Shown here: positions 44,701 to 54,890 of the stretch, one piece after another
How positions within the stretch are numbered: position 1 is the first letter of the stretch
How the letters are laid out: each line of letters begins with the position of its first letter
DNA from: Tritrichomonas musculus
Lineage: Eukaryota; Parabasalia; Tritrichomonadida; Tritrichomonadidae
Length of the DNA: 64,000 bases
Assembly: GCA_039105265.1 (NCBI GenBank)
Contig: JAPFFF010000047.1
Span: 372,001-436,000 of the forward strand
Direction of reading: 5' to 3'
Translations under genes and position numbers: made by a program
Notes under the pieces: generated by a model
Told to the model about the DNA's origin: nothing
The model's input: only the letters and a program-made list of their open reading frames with translations
Database searches by the model: none

Positions 44701-45697
44701 TTATTCAATTATTGTTCCAAATAATTCAAGCTTGCCAATAACAAATCCATCACTACTATTCCAATTATCTTGATCTGTGATGATTCTAATGAAACGGAAT
44801 GGTTCGTACTTCTTTTCCGAGGCTGAATTTACTCAGAAAAAGTTCGATGCTTTTTTCACTCAAGTTTTCAAATTGAACTTTTTCAATGAAGAATCTTCTC
44901 CCTTCTATTTCTGTATCTTCCCCCTTTGATAGAATATGTGAACGGCGGCCAATTAGTGCTTGTAAAAGTGAATCTTCACTTTTTATTTTGAGTTTTTCTG
45001 AAGACAAAATCGAGTCAATTATGTCATCATTCATTTCGTTTAGCGCTGATTCATCAAGCTCATAAAAATGAGATGCAATATCATCAATTATTTCTTTATA
45101 TTCTTGATTTAAATATTTTTTGATACAAATTTTGAATTGTCCATGATTTTCAATTATATTGAAAAAGTTTTCAAGTTTTTGCAATAGAGTGACTTTGTTA
45201 GAAATGTCTTCTTTGGTGAAGTTTTTGGATTCTTTTTTGTTATTGGCACTGATGGATTGTATTATGAGTTTGTATAATTGATCTTTTAGTTCTGTGTTAT
45301 TTAGTGATTGGAAAAGAATAATTAATGATGATATTTTTGAATTTGATAATTCGCTTATTGTTGCATTTTTGGTTATTTTGGTAAGATCATTACTGAATTT
45401 TTGGAGATCTTCTTCTGTTATATCAATGTTCTCTCCATGAATAAGTTTTTGTAAATTTTCTTTAATTTGGTTTTGTATTTGCTTGGTTTGGTTTTCTTTG
45501 CATTGTGTCTCAATATTGAATGTGTCTAATAATGGATCAGAAGTAAGATCTTGCGAAACTGAATGAGATAAAAAAGCTGCTACAAATTTGTGGCAATTAA
45601 CCTTCTCATCGCCAATAACGAAAGAGAACTCATCTTTACCATTAATTAGCGATGCTTCGGCAAAGTTTCTTGTTGTAAGCTCTATTGGGTGACTCAT
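44701..45697 (-). pseudogene. BTB-like protein gene with decayed discoidin tail (open frame 44786-45697, 303 aa)
   Basis: The start M-S-H-P-I-E-L-T leads into a BTB-like N-terminal half: F-S-F-V-I-G-D-E-K-V-N-C-H-K-F-V-A-A-F-L-S-H-type fold, then helices and an S-E-D-S-L-L-Q-A-L block shared with the gene at 56483. In full-length relatives a discoidin (F5/8 type C) domain follows. Here the frame stops soon after V-R-T-I-P-F-H at 44786, but a second frame from 44814 to 44701 reads F-R-F-I-R-I-I-T-D and ends K-L-E-L-F-G-T-I-I-E, the usual last segment of a discoidin domain. So most of that domain has been deleted and the remainder is out of frame. The shortened protein might still be made. Confidence 0.7.
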
Positions 45698-45953
45698 TTA
45701 TAAAATAAAAAAACAAGAAAAAAACTTTTTGAAAGCTTTCAGTATTTAAAAATTTGGTGATATCTTGAGTTTTAATCATCATATTTTTGATATTATCATG
45801 AATTAATTAATTAATTGACTTTAAAAAAATAACGGAAAAATATATATTTCCAAAAAATAATAATAATTCGCAAATCATCAAAAAATAGAAAATAGTATTT
45901 TTAATATATATATATGTATATAAATATAACAACAATATCCCAAACTGAATGAA

Positions 45954-47066
45954 TCAATTTCTTTCTAATAAGCAATATCCTGATTTAATGAATTCTTTAC
46001 ATTTTATATCAGGAATGTTGCTTATACAATTTTTGATCGGTTTTCTCACAATATCCAAAACGTTTTCATACATGATTCGATTGTTGTTATCCTTTAGAAA
46101 ATCCTTCAAAGAGCATTTTGAGAGATCATTTCTGTTCAAATAAAAATAATGGGCCAGTAATTTAGAAGTACGGGATTGAATTGCGCTTTGTTTTCTTGAA
46201 TCGTAACCTGTTTTGAAGGCAGAGCCTTCAAGACCTTTATAATACAAGTATGCGTAAAAATGTCCGCAAATATAGTTTTTCATAAGGATGAAAATTACTC
46301 CGTTATGAAGAAGATCTTCCCCGTTACAAATCCGTTTATTTTCAACAAACGGAATTATTAAGTTAACGGCTTGATGATAGATGCTTCCTCTTATAATTTT
46401 CTTACAAACGTTCCAATTCGTTCTGTAATAGTTAAATTCTTGCAAATTGGTGAGCATGTAAGTGTTGTCATTGAAATTGTTTCTGCATGTTTTCAATGTA
46501 AAATTTTTTGTTGTTGTTGTAACAAAAATTTTAAATTCTAAGACATCAGCGTCGTATTTTATTGCATTTTTATACGAATTCTCTATTGAATCAGGAAAGT
46601 ATTCGTCGTCTGGATCAAGTGACATAATGTAATCGCCTCTTGATGCTAATACTGCTTGATTTCGAGATGCACAAGTTCCTTGATTATAAGTGTGCTGAAT
46701 AACTCTAATATTTGGGTTTTGTTTCATTTCATCAAGTAAAAATGTCAAAGAATTATCTGTTGAACAATCATCAATATAAATAATTTCAAAATTTTGAATT
46801 GTCTGTTTTTTAAGAGAATTTAAGCTTCTTTCTAAAAAATAATATTTGTTATACACTGGAATCACAACAGAAACTGCAAATAATTTCATATGATGAGTTT
46901 TGAAAATCAAATAATCTTTGTATTCTTTTAAATTAATAGTGATTACGTAAAAATATAAAGAAGGGGCAAGAAAATGATAGAAAAAGAAAAACATTACAAA
47001 ATAAATATTTTCAAGATGTATGATCTTAAATCTTCTCAAAATTTCACCATTTAACAAAAAGTTCAT
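45954..47066 (-). CDS. Family 2 glycosyltransferase, 370 aa
   Basis: GT-A fold sugar transferase using a nucleotide-sugar donor. The domain begins with V-S-V-V-I-P-V-Y-N-K near residues 65-74, has I-D-D-C-S-T-D-N-S at 98-106, a Q-G-T-C-A-S-R-N block near 129-136 and the metal-binding D-P-D-D-E at 151-155; C-N-G-E-D-L-L-H near 265 is the usual acceptor-side E-D motif. A hydrophobic stretch at 22-44 could anchor it in the ER or Golgi, but if translation starts at Met60 the protein is soluble. G-E-D-type family 2 enzymes often build surface glycans. The next gene is 0.9 kb away. Confidence 0.85.
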   Translation of the reverse strand: MNFLLNGEILRRFKIIHLENIYFVMFFFFYHFLAPSLYFYVITINLKEYKDYLIFKTHHMKLFAVSVVIPVYNKYYFLERSLNSLKKQTIQNFEIIYIDDCSTDNSLTFLLDEMKQNPNIRVIQHTYNQGTCASRNQAVLASRGDYIMSLDPDDEYFPDSIENSYKNAIKYDADVLEFKIFVTTTTKNFTLKTCRNNFNDNTYMLTNLQEFNYYRTNWNVCKKIIRGSIYHQAVNLIIPFVENKRICNGEDLLHNGVIFILMKNYICGHFYAYLYYKGLEGSAFKTGYDSRKQSAIQSRTSKLLAHYFYLNRNDLSKCSLKDFLKDNNNRIMYENVLDIVRKPIKNCISNIPDIKCKEFIKSGYCLLERN

Positions 47067-47982
47067 AAAAAAAGGCCGTTTATTAATAAATATAAATATC
47101 TTTTTCTCGTGTGAAGAAATGAAATAACTTCTAGGTTTATATCATTAAACACATTTATTATTTTTAAATTAATTAGAAAACGTGTGAAAATACATAAAAA
47201 AAAGTAATAAATGGTTTTCTAAACAATATTTTATCTAGATTATTAATTATTTATAATATCTTATTAAATAAATATTATTTTAACATTATTTTTGGATATA
47301 TATTTAATATAATATATATTAATAATATATAAAAGTTTATTTTTACTTTTATATTAAAAATTATGCTGTCTTATTAAAATATATTTTTAAAATGTTATTT
47401 TATGAAATTTATATACTTTAATTTGAAAATATTTCAATAAATAGTCAATTATTTTCTTTGTATTTATTATATTTATACTTATTCAAATACTTAATATATT
47501 TAAAGTTTGAATAAAAATTTTAATTTTGGTTACATACAAGAAAAAATGCATATATAATATAATATTATATAATATTAAATTTTGAAAAGAATTTTTTTCA
47601 ATAGTATTGTTAAACTTTTTCTGTAGTATATTTTTTTGGTGGATAAATAACCTATAGCCAAAACTTATATATGTTTTTCTTCTAGAAATTAATTTATTTA
47701 ATATAGCCAAAATATTTCAAAATCTCTTGAATGGTTCACTTTTTGAGGGAGAAAACTCAAAAAATGAAAGCAATTCAGAAATTTACAAATTCATTTTTTT
47801 TCTTTGAGAACTTCTCAATTAGAAGAAATTTTTATCAATCATAAGCATATATTCAACTTTTATATGGGGAATGTTATTAAGAGAAGCTTTTAAAGATCAC
47901 AACTCTGAAAATTATAAATTTAAAAAAAAAAGATAGAAAATTGGCCATAAATTAATTGACCTAAAATTTTATTCAATTAAAG
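47067..47982. other. AT-rich intergenic region
   Basis: About 900 bases of very AT-rich DNA with short A/T runs and TATA-like stretches. No convincing gene or repeat is seen. A TTATTCAATTAAAG stretch directly before the Rab ATG may be its initiator. Confidence 0.5.
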
Positions 47983-48570
47983 ATGAGTAAAAAAATTTTA
48001 AAGATCATTTTGATAGGTGATTCTAATGTTGGAAAGACTTGTCTTGTAAGAAGATATTTAGAAAATCAATATAGAGAAACTGGAAATACAATTGGTCTCG
48101 AATATGCTACAAAAGTGATAGAAATTAATTCAGAATCAGTAACTGTACGAATTTGGGATACAGCTGGTCAAGAAAAATATCAATCTCTAGTGGAAACTTA
48201 TTTTACGGGTACAGATGGCGCTTTAGTTGTTTTTGATATTTGTTCCAAAGAATCGTTTTCTAATACGCAAATGTGGATAAGCAAACTTCATGAAAAATGC
48301 CCTGATTTACCAGCAATTTTACTTGTTGGAAGCAAATATGATCTTGAAGAAAATCGTGTAGTAACAAAGGAGGAAGTAGCACAATATGCTCATGAAAAAC
48401 AAATGGATTATATCGACACATCTGCAAAAACAGGTGAAAATGTACAAGAAGCATTTTATCAAATTGTTTATCAAGCCTACAATCACTTTGTGACAGTTAG
48501 ATTGAAGTCTTTAAATGATAGAGTAATACAATCGAAAAATCTTCGAACAAACAAAAAATGTTCATGTTAA
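47983..48570 (+). CDS. Rab-family small GTPase, 195 aa
   Basis: Membrane-traffic switch. P-loop G-D-S-N-V-G-K-T at residues 12-19, T-I-G-L-E-Y in switch I, W-D-T-A-G-Q-E at 58-64, G-S-K-Y-D-L in place of the usual N-K-x-D near 117, and T-S-A-K-T-G near 147. It ends K-K-C-S-C, a C-x-C double prenylation signal that puts it in the Rab class. Size is typical. The Ser in S-K-x-D is a mild variant of the guanine-specificity motif. The hAT-like element begins 170 bases downstream. Confidence 0.92.
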   Translation: MSKKILKIILIGDSNVGKTCLVRRYLENQYRETGNTIGLEYATKVIEINSESVTVRIWDTAGQEKYQSLVETYFTGTDGALVVFDICSKESFSNTQMWISKLHEKCPDLPAILLVGSKYDLEENRVVTKEEVAQYAHEKQMDYIDTSAKTGENVQEAFYQIVYQAYNHFVTVRLKSLNDRVIQSKNLRTNKKCSC

Positions 48571-48739
48571 AAGAAGTAAGCAGATACATGAAGAGGAAGA
48601 AAAAAAATAATGTTTATTTTTGAAAGGTTAAAAAGCAGACTGAATTCAAAAAGTTATGTTGTGTAAATATATTATATCTCTTTTATAGAAGCAAATTATG
48701 TTTTTATGTTTTTATATATGTATAATTTTTGTTTTAAGG

Positions 48740-48927
48740 CAGGGATGGTTATCGATAAAAGAAATTTTTTTGATAAAACCTTCGATAAATGGTCGGCGTA
48801 AAATTACAACTTTTTGCATCAAATCGTTAAAATTTCATAAAATTTTCCAACAAAAAGTCGATTTTTACATCAACCATTTATCGGAGGTTTTATCGATTAA
48901 AATTTCTTTTATCGATAACCATCCCTG
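48740..48927. repeat. 188-bp palindrome at the left end of the hAT-like element
   Basis: CAGGGATGGTTATCGATAAA and its complement at the far end (TTTATCGATAACCATCCCTG) start arms of about 54 bases with few mismatches around a central loop. It looks like a small foldback element of the same terminal type, merged with the left terminus of the larger one; it has no 8-bp duplication of its own. Confidence 0.7.
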
Positions 48928-50068
48928 TACACCCCGAGCTAAAGTCTATTTTAAACGGCTCTTATTACATCAAAATATCATTTATTCAAAAAGCCAAAAA
49001 AGAGCATATTTCATGAAAATAAAAACGTTTTTTTTTTTTAGTTTTTTGGTTAACAAATTTTTCTTTATATTTATATATATATATTAAAATTTGGTTAACA
49101 AAATTAATAAAAAAAACTTAACGTTTTCCAAAAATAACGAGCTGTAATAAGGACCTTTCAATTTGTTTTATATGGCTGAAATTTCAATAGTCTCTTGTAA
49201 TAAGAATTCAATACTCCTGCTTTAAGGAGTATTGAAATTATTTTATTTGTCAAATAATTGAATACTTTTTGCTTTAAGGTTTGAGTACTTTGCTTTAAGG
49301 ATTCAATACTTTAAATATATTTTCAGAGTATTTTATATAGTATTTTTTACAAAAATATTGGATATATTGCATTATCTTTTTGTCCTCACGACAATTAAAT
49401 TGCACAATATACTTATATATTTAAGATTATATATAAAAACATTTATTATTAATATCAAGATACAAAATAAGACAAATTTCGTTTTAATTCAACCGAACAT
49501 TTTGCTTTAGATAATCATAATATCTATAATTATAATACAATATTATTATTAATTTCATAAAAAAAATCTTATATATCTATAAATAACCAAAATATTTATA
49601 TATTTATAATAATAAATTTCTTTCAATTTTTAAAGTAATAAAAAAGTCCATTTATTCCTATCATAAAATGGTTTAATATAATATTTTATATTTATTTTGA
49701 TATATATAAATGTTTGAATATTCTAAATAATAAATATATTATTTTTAATCGTTTAAAAACCAAAAAATTAATGTTCTTACATTTTGGGCTTTTTCAATTT
49801 ATGTAATAAGATTTGAGAAATACTGTAATAAGGAAAAAATCTTTGATTTTTCGAACAAAAATTATAAATATATGATAAGTATAAGATTATAAATTTAAAT
49901 AATTTTTTTATTTATATATATATTTGTAATTAAACAAGATACTCTTATTTATAATTTTTTTAATTAGGGTCATAAGTTCGTTTGGCAGCTCGTCTTTTTT
50001 TTTTTAAAAAAAATTCTTATTACATTTTTATTTTTGAAAATGTAATAAGCTCGGGGTGTACATCCCTG
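48740..50068. mobile_element. hAT-like non-autonomous DNA transposon, 1.3 kb
   Basis: It begins CAGGGATG and ends CATCCCTG, the terminal type of hAT elements, and is flanked by a perfect 8-bp direct repeat TTTTAAGG (48732-48739 and 50069-50076), the length hAT transposases produce. Just inside, TACACCCCGAGCT (48928-48940) and AGCTCGGGGTGTA (50048-50060) form a second inverted pair. TGTAATAAG recurs near both ends and inside in both orientations, like subterminal transposase sites. There is no transposase frame, so it must move in trans. The left end holds a nested 188-bp palindrome. Confidence 0.75.
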
Positions 50069-50246
50069 TTTTAAGGATAAGTTTAAATTTCATGAACAAA
50101 AATTTGGATAAAAATATAATAAAAATAATATTTTATGTACAACTATCTTTTTTCATTAATTATATTTGAAATAGGGCTTCTTTATAATGATTCATAGTAT
50201 TAGATACGTATACGAAATAAAAATATAATGATTTCTATGAAAAAAA

Positions 50247-51296
50247 TTATTCACTGGAGTCTTCTCCTTTATTTCTATTAATGGCTAAACAGTAATCATT
50301 AGGTCTCATAGGATAATTAAAGCCATCAGTTGGCAATGGAATTGATATTGGAAAGAACCATAATGGAAAAAGATATATGGAGCCAAATACTTCTTCCAAA
50401 TTTCTAATAATACCTCGATCATGGAAATTAGATTTCAAAGCAAGCATTTCAACTGTTGTTAAATTTATGCATATTCTACGCAATGATCCTATAAAATTAA
50501 ATATATGCACATAAATAAAATAGCATAACAATAGAAATAAGAAAATAAAAAAAAAGTTTTTTCTGATTTTCTTGTCTTCTGAATTTTTGAATACTTTACA
50601 CATTACATACAATAAATTGAATATAAAACAAAGGCAATAAAACATAGATTGAATGTAAAATTTGTTATTTCTTAAGCCAATCCAATGATTAATCCAATAG
50701 CAATAATGATCAGCCCTTAAAATAATAGCGCCATAATCTCCTGAAAAAAATGATCTGGAAGGCCAGTCATGCGTTTTCCCCCATTTTTTTTGCTCATGAT
50801 TTATGGCAAAACCGTCTCGAAGTTCATCATTGCTGTAAAACCTTTGTCTAGTATTTGACCAATAATAAGGTAAAATACCAGGATTTGTAAAATGAGTAAC
50901 TAAATATGACAAATGAGTCATAATGAAAAAAAAAGTAATGGTTATAAACACAATATTTTGATGATGGATGTCCTTTGGGCATACTTTGCTTGAGAGATAC
51001 ATGTAATAATATATATAAGCAAGAGTTAATGATATATGACAAAAATAATACGGTGATGGTTTTTCTCGAGTAAAGTTTATACGGATAAATGATTGTTCAT
51101 CAAATTTCCAAATTGGAATATGAGATGAAAAAATAAAATGCCAAGGAGAACAAGGAGGAGTATTATCTTCGTCTATATTATTGATTGAAATTTCTTCATT
51201 TTTTATTTCATTTGGTGAAGTTGGTAATGAGTTTTCTTTTTCATCTTGTAAACCTATTGGTATTTGTGGGTTTTCTACTCTATTTGAAAAATCCAT
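50247..51296 (-). CDS. DHHC-family palmitoyltransferase-like membrane protein, cysteine-poor, 349 aa
   Basis: Layout of a protein S-acyltransferase: polar N-terminus (1-80), two membrane segments near 85-102 and 115-137, a cytosolic core, then two segments near 215-270. The core ends R-A-D-H-Y-C-Y-W-I-N-H-W-I-G, aligned with D-H-H-C-P-W-x-x-N-C-I-G. D-H-Y-C is a known active variant in other eukaryotes. However, upstream, where zinc-binding Cys and His are expected, it reads P-S-R-S-F-F-S-G-D-Y-G, so nearly all zinc ligands are gone. It may be an inactive or non-zinc relative. The 3' end keeps normal spacing. Confidence 0.75.
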   Translation of the reverse strand: MDFSNRVENPQIPIGLQDEKENSLPTSPNEIKNEEISINNIDEDNTPPCSPWHFIFSSHIPIWKFDEQSFIRINFTREKPSPYYFCHISLTLAYIYYYMYLSSKVCPKDIHHQNIVFITITFFFIMTHLSYLVTHFTNPGILPYYWSNTRQRFYSNDELRDGFAINHEQKKWGKTHDWPSRSFFSGDYGAIILRADHYCYWINHWIGLRNNKFYIQSMFYCLCFIFNLLYVMCKVFKNSEDKKIRKNFFFIFLFLLLCYFIYVHIFNFIGSLRRICINLTTVEMLALKSNFHDRGIIRNLEEVFGSIYLFPLWFFPISIPLPTDGFNYPMRPNDYCLAINRNKGEDSSE

Positions 51297-51703
51297 TTTT
51301 CCTTATTCAATAATGCATAGAAATTTTGAATATTTTACATAAAATGAATTGAATTAAAATATAAAATAAATAAAAATATATTTATATTGTGTATATATCA
51401 ATATATTTAAAACTTTAACAATCAATAAGAGTAAATGAATATTAATATTAATTTTTTCTATTTTGAAATCATTAATTCAAAAATATTTCTTATCATATGG
51501 TTCTTTATTTTGAAGTATTTCTTAAAATCAATTTTAATATCACAAACTTATAAAAATTGTAAACGGTTTTGGTGGTGGTAGTGGGGTTCTATTAACTTTT
51601 TAGCAAGAATGCTTTTTTTTTTATAAAATTTTAAGAATTATTTTATTGTCTAATCATTGCCTGTCGTTATTTTAAGCATTTTAAATTAACCTTTTCCAAA
51701 ATA

Positions 51704-51789
51704 AACTAGGATCAAAAACGATAAGACACCCAAAGGTGAAATTTCATTCAATTTTGACCATAGGTGTCTTATCGTTTTTGATCCTAGTT
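51704..51789. repeat. 86-bp MITE with near-total inverted repeats and TA flanks
   Basis: AACTAGGATCAAAAACGATA and AGACACC (27 bp) are repeated inverted and without mismatch at the other end, with a 32-bp loop between. TA dinucleotides flank both sides (51702-51703 and 51790-51791), the target duplication of Tc1/mariner transposition. Perfect arms suggest recent movement. GATAAGACAC recurs alone at about 51831. Confidence 0.65.
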
Positions 51790-51791
51790 TA

Positions 51792-52554
51792 GAGTTAAAA
51801 CTCAATGTTATATTACATAAACAAACAATTGATAAGACACATTTTCCAAATCAAAATGCTTATTACAAAAAACATTGAATTATTTACTCCAATTGCACAA
51901 AATCTTATTCTTCATGAATAATACCATTTTCTTTTCGAATTTTATAACAATTGAATTGATCAATTCAATTATTTGAAACACTCATTCAATTTTTGAAAGC
52001 TTTTCAATAACATAAAACATAAACTTTTGCAAAAAAAAGTTTTTTATTCATAAGAACTCAGCTATATCGTAAACTTTTTAGATAATACTGCTATTTGCTG
52101 CTTTATCAACAATTTTGTGCGAAATTAAAAAGATGGTATTATTTTTCGTATGAGTCTTGGTCTAATGCAAGAATATTTTTATTCATTTTACATTTTTTTT
52201 TAGTAAAATTTGCCCATTTTAGTAAAAGATAATTATTTGGTTTAAACATGAGCAAAATGATTATTTTTATATACCTATATATGAATGTTGGATAATACAA
52301 GAATTTATCCTTTAAAAATTAATGGTTATAATTGCTAGATTTCAAGAGAGAATTCATTAAAAATCCATTTCAAATTGTAAGATTTGAATCTATTGAATTT
52401 TTTGAATAAAAATACTATGTCAATAATTCCTACCTTCAGCCGAATTTGGTATTTCACTTCTAATTTCAGAATAAAAATGTTAAAAATAAATAAAATAAAA
52501 TGCATTCAATTTTATTTGAAAATAAAACGGTTGATAAAATTTTATTTAATTTTT
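51792..52554. other. AT-rich intergenic region
   Basis: No gene visible. It contains A/T runs and a lone GATAAGACAC from the MITE end. The open frame running into the gene at 52555 lacks an ATG at its start. Confidence 0.4.
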
Positions 52555-52929
52555 ATGCAGCGCAAGAAAAGAAATCTTAGAATGCAAAGAATCACTTTTC
52601 AAATCGGCAATGAAATCGAAATTTTCGAATTAGATTCGGATGAAGAACTAAAAACTTCCAAAGAAAAAACTGAAGAGAAAATAGATCATATCAAATCATT
52701 AATTTATAAGGATCCCATTAATAATGAAATTCAAAAGGGGAAAGAAAACCTGGTGAATACGAATTTGATTTCAAAAAATACTTTTAACGATCCAAAAAAA
52801 AAATCTCTCCCTCATATTGATTCAATATGGAAATTGAATGAAAAGGATCTTTTTTTTATTTTTGGTGAAAATTATTATTTTCTGCAGAAAAAAGAACCTT
52901 TATATTTAGATTCAAATACCTTAATTTAG
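52555..52929 (+). CDS. Hypothetical protein, 124 aa
   Basis: The first plausible ATG is 52555 (M-Q-R-K-K-R-N-L-R-M), with a second at 52582. The chain has a strand I-T-F-Q-I-G-N-E-I-E-I near 11-22, an acidic S-D-E-E-L turn, polar helices and a hydrophobic L-F-F-I-F-G-E-N-Y-Y-F-L near the end. No family recognised. Base composition matches the surrounding host genes. It could be a real small gene or a remnant. Confidence 0.4.
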   Translation: MQRKKRNLRMQRITFQIGNEIEIFELDSDEELKTSKEKTEEKIDHIKSLIYKDPINNEIQKGKENLVNTNLISKNTFNDPKKKSLPHIDSIWKLNEKDLFFIFGENYYFLQKKEPLYLDSNTLI

Positions 52930-53512
52930 ATAATATTATCACTATTCAAAATTTTAATTCTGGTGGTGCATATTTTTCTACATGTTAAGTTTTAATAAAA
53001 TTAAAATTGTATTAATTTCTTTAATAAAAACACACCTTAGAAGTATATTATAAAACCTTTTTTCAAAATCTGGAAATTACATTTAATTTGTCTCATTGAG
53101 TATTTCAATGTTATAATTAAACAGCTCCGCTTGAGGTAGAGCCTAAAAAATTGTAAAAATTTTGGAGCATACAAAAAAAAAATTTTAAAAGAAAATATTT
53201 GAGAGTATTTCTAAAGTCAAAGAAATAATTGAGAAATTCTTCAGAATATATTTGTATTCAATTGGAATTAAAAGTAAACAAATCTGTATACTTTTAATTT
53301 AACTTTTAATTTAAATTAAATTGAAAAAACAATATGAATAATTAGAAACAAAAAATTTATATTGTTATTAAATGGATTAAATAGCGTAATCTCTGACGTC
53401 TTAATTCGTTTTCAACCATCATTGATATATGATTTATAATTGAGAATCATATTTTCATACTTATTTACTTCATATATTATATAAAGATTAAACATTTTTT
53501 CAAGTATCAGAA

Positions 53513-53585
53513 GTGCCACTGGCCCAATGGATAAGGCGTGTGCCTACGGAGCATGAGATTCTAGGTTCGAGTCCTGGGTGGCACG
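53513..53585 (+). tRNA. tRNA-Arg (anticodon ACG)
   Basis: A complete cloverleaf: acceptor GTGCCAC pairs with GTGGCAC; D arm GCC/GGC with AATGGATAA loop; anticodon stem TGTGC/GCATG with loop CTACGGA, anticodon ACG; T arm CTAGG/CCTGG with loop TTCGAGT; G as discriminator base. Box A (TGGCCCAATGG) and box B (GGTTCGAGTCC) of the internal RNA polymerase III promoter are visible and eight T follow as terminator. No intron, no encoded CCA. Reads CGU, and other CGN after A-to-I change. Confidence 0.93.
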
Positions 53586-53625
53586 TTTTTTTTGGATAAA
53601 AGACAATTGAAGTAAATTTTTATAA

Positions 53626-54486
53626 TCAAATTGGTTTTTTAATATAATTAGTAGCATCCTCTGATCTATTATCACATATTGCATCTTTTCCTTTAGTAAA
53701 TATATTTATCACACCTTCAACTATTCTTATAAACCACATTATATGACAAAACATAAGGATGAATAAAATGCCTCCTTCTATGCAATAAAAAGTGAGATGC
53801 TCTGGGATTTGTTTTAAACCATTCTTGATTCCATTATAAATAACTCCAGGAAAACATATCATTCTGAACCATGTGCAAAGCAGGCCAAATAATAAAAGTG
53901 AAAAATCCTGGGCATTTTTCAAACCAAGATAAGTAAAAATTTTACCGAAATATAATGGAACATCAACTACGTCATGAAGCAGCATCACATTTACACCAAT
54001 AACATGTGTTCTGATATAGATACTTATTAAAATCAATGAAATTGTAGTAAAATGATGTAAAGTTAGCAGTTTTTTATCACTCTTGTTTGTCCATATGAAA
54101 AATAGATCAATAATATAATACGCTGTAAAAAACATATAATAAATTTTTTCTATGTTGCTCATTATGCATCTATCTCTTGGTTCAGTTTGTTGCATGAATT
54201 CATCTCCACAATCAAATGAAAAATAAAAACAATGACGATACGGGCGTTGTTGAATTGCGACCGAACCTATTAACGCAGAAATACTGTAATGAACAAGATC
54301 ATATCCTCGATGTGTAAATTTAAATCGAATATAATCAGTCTTGAATTTTATTAATTTTGATATTTTTGAAATTAAAAAATATGAAACAAATAGCCTAAAA
54401 GTGGCAGATAAAAGGCAAACTTCAAAAAACAAAGGGAAATCATCAAATCCTAAAGTTGTTAATTGATGAAGTTTATTGAATATCAT
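53626..54486 (-). CDS. TLC-domain protein, ceramide-synthase (Lag1)-like, 286 aa
   Basis: Multi-pass ER membrane protein that in this family joins a fatty acyl chain to a sphingoid base. The signature T-L-H-H-F-T-T-I-S-L-I near residues 141-151 with M-L-L-H-D-V-V-D-V-P-L-Y-F-G-K near 171-185 fits the Lag1 motif (HH, then H-D and D). About six to seven hydrophobic segments are present. The Cys/Arg-rich loop (about 83-108) between the early segments is distinctive. Its 3' end lies 41 bases from the tRNA gene. A TRAM-like or lipid-sensing TLC protein is the alternative. Confidence 0.8.
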   Translation of the reverse strand: MIFNKLHQLTTLGFDDFPLFFEVCLLSATFRLFVSYFLISKISKLIKFKTDYIRFKFTHRGYDLVHYSISALIGSVAIQQRPYRHCFYFSFDCGDEFMQQTEPRDRCIMSNIEKIYYMFFTAYYIIDLFFIWTNKSDKKLLTLHHFTTISLILISIYIRTHVIGVNVMLLHDVVDVPLYFGKIFTYLGLKNAQDFSLLLFGLLCTWFRMICFPGVIYNGIKNGLKQIPEHLTFYCIEGGILFILMFCHIMWFIRIVEGVINIFTKGKDAICDNRSEDATNYIKKPI

Positions 54487-54890
54487 GTTATATGATTTGT
54501 GTATATATAGAAAATATTGAATACTTAAATTGAAATTTGAATGATTATGATATCATAAAAAAATATTAAAATTTAACAATAAATAAAAGTATTATGCTGA
54601 AACTTTTTATATAAATGCATTTAATTTATCAAATTCTTTCTAAAGAACACTACTATCTGCTATTTTATTATTGACATTATTTTTGATCAATTTTTAATTC
54701 TGTAATCATCTTTCTGGAATGTTATTAAACTATATTACTCAATAAAAAGTGAAATGAAAGTAAGAAAATTTCTTACAATCTTAAAGAATTTCAAAATCTT
54801 CAATATTTCACGAAAACAGAAATGTGATATAAAATTTTTATAATAAAATTTTCATAAACTTTTTAAAAAGTTTCGTTATTAAAAGCCATA

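Noticed and set aside
45949-46143. Plus-strand 64-codon frame
   Set aside because: Shadow of the glycosyltransferase gene on the other strand.
48698-49087. Plus-strand 129-codon frame inside the hAT-like element
   Set aside because: It runs through the palindrome and both terminal repeats; not transposase-like and basic low complexity.
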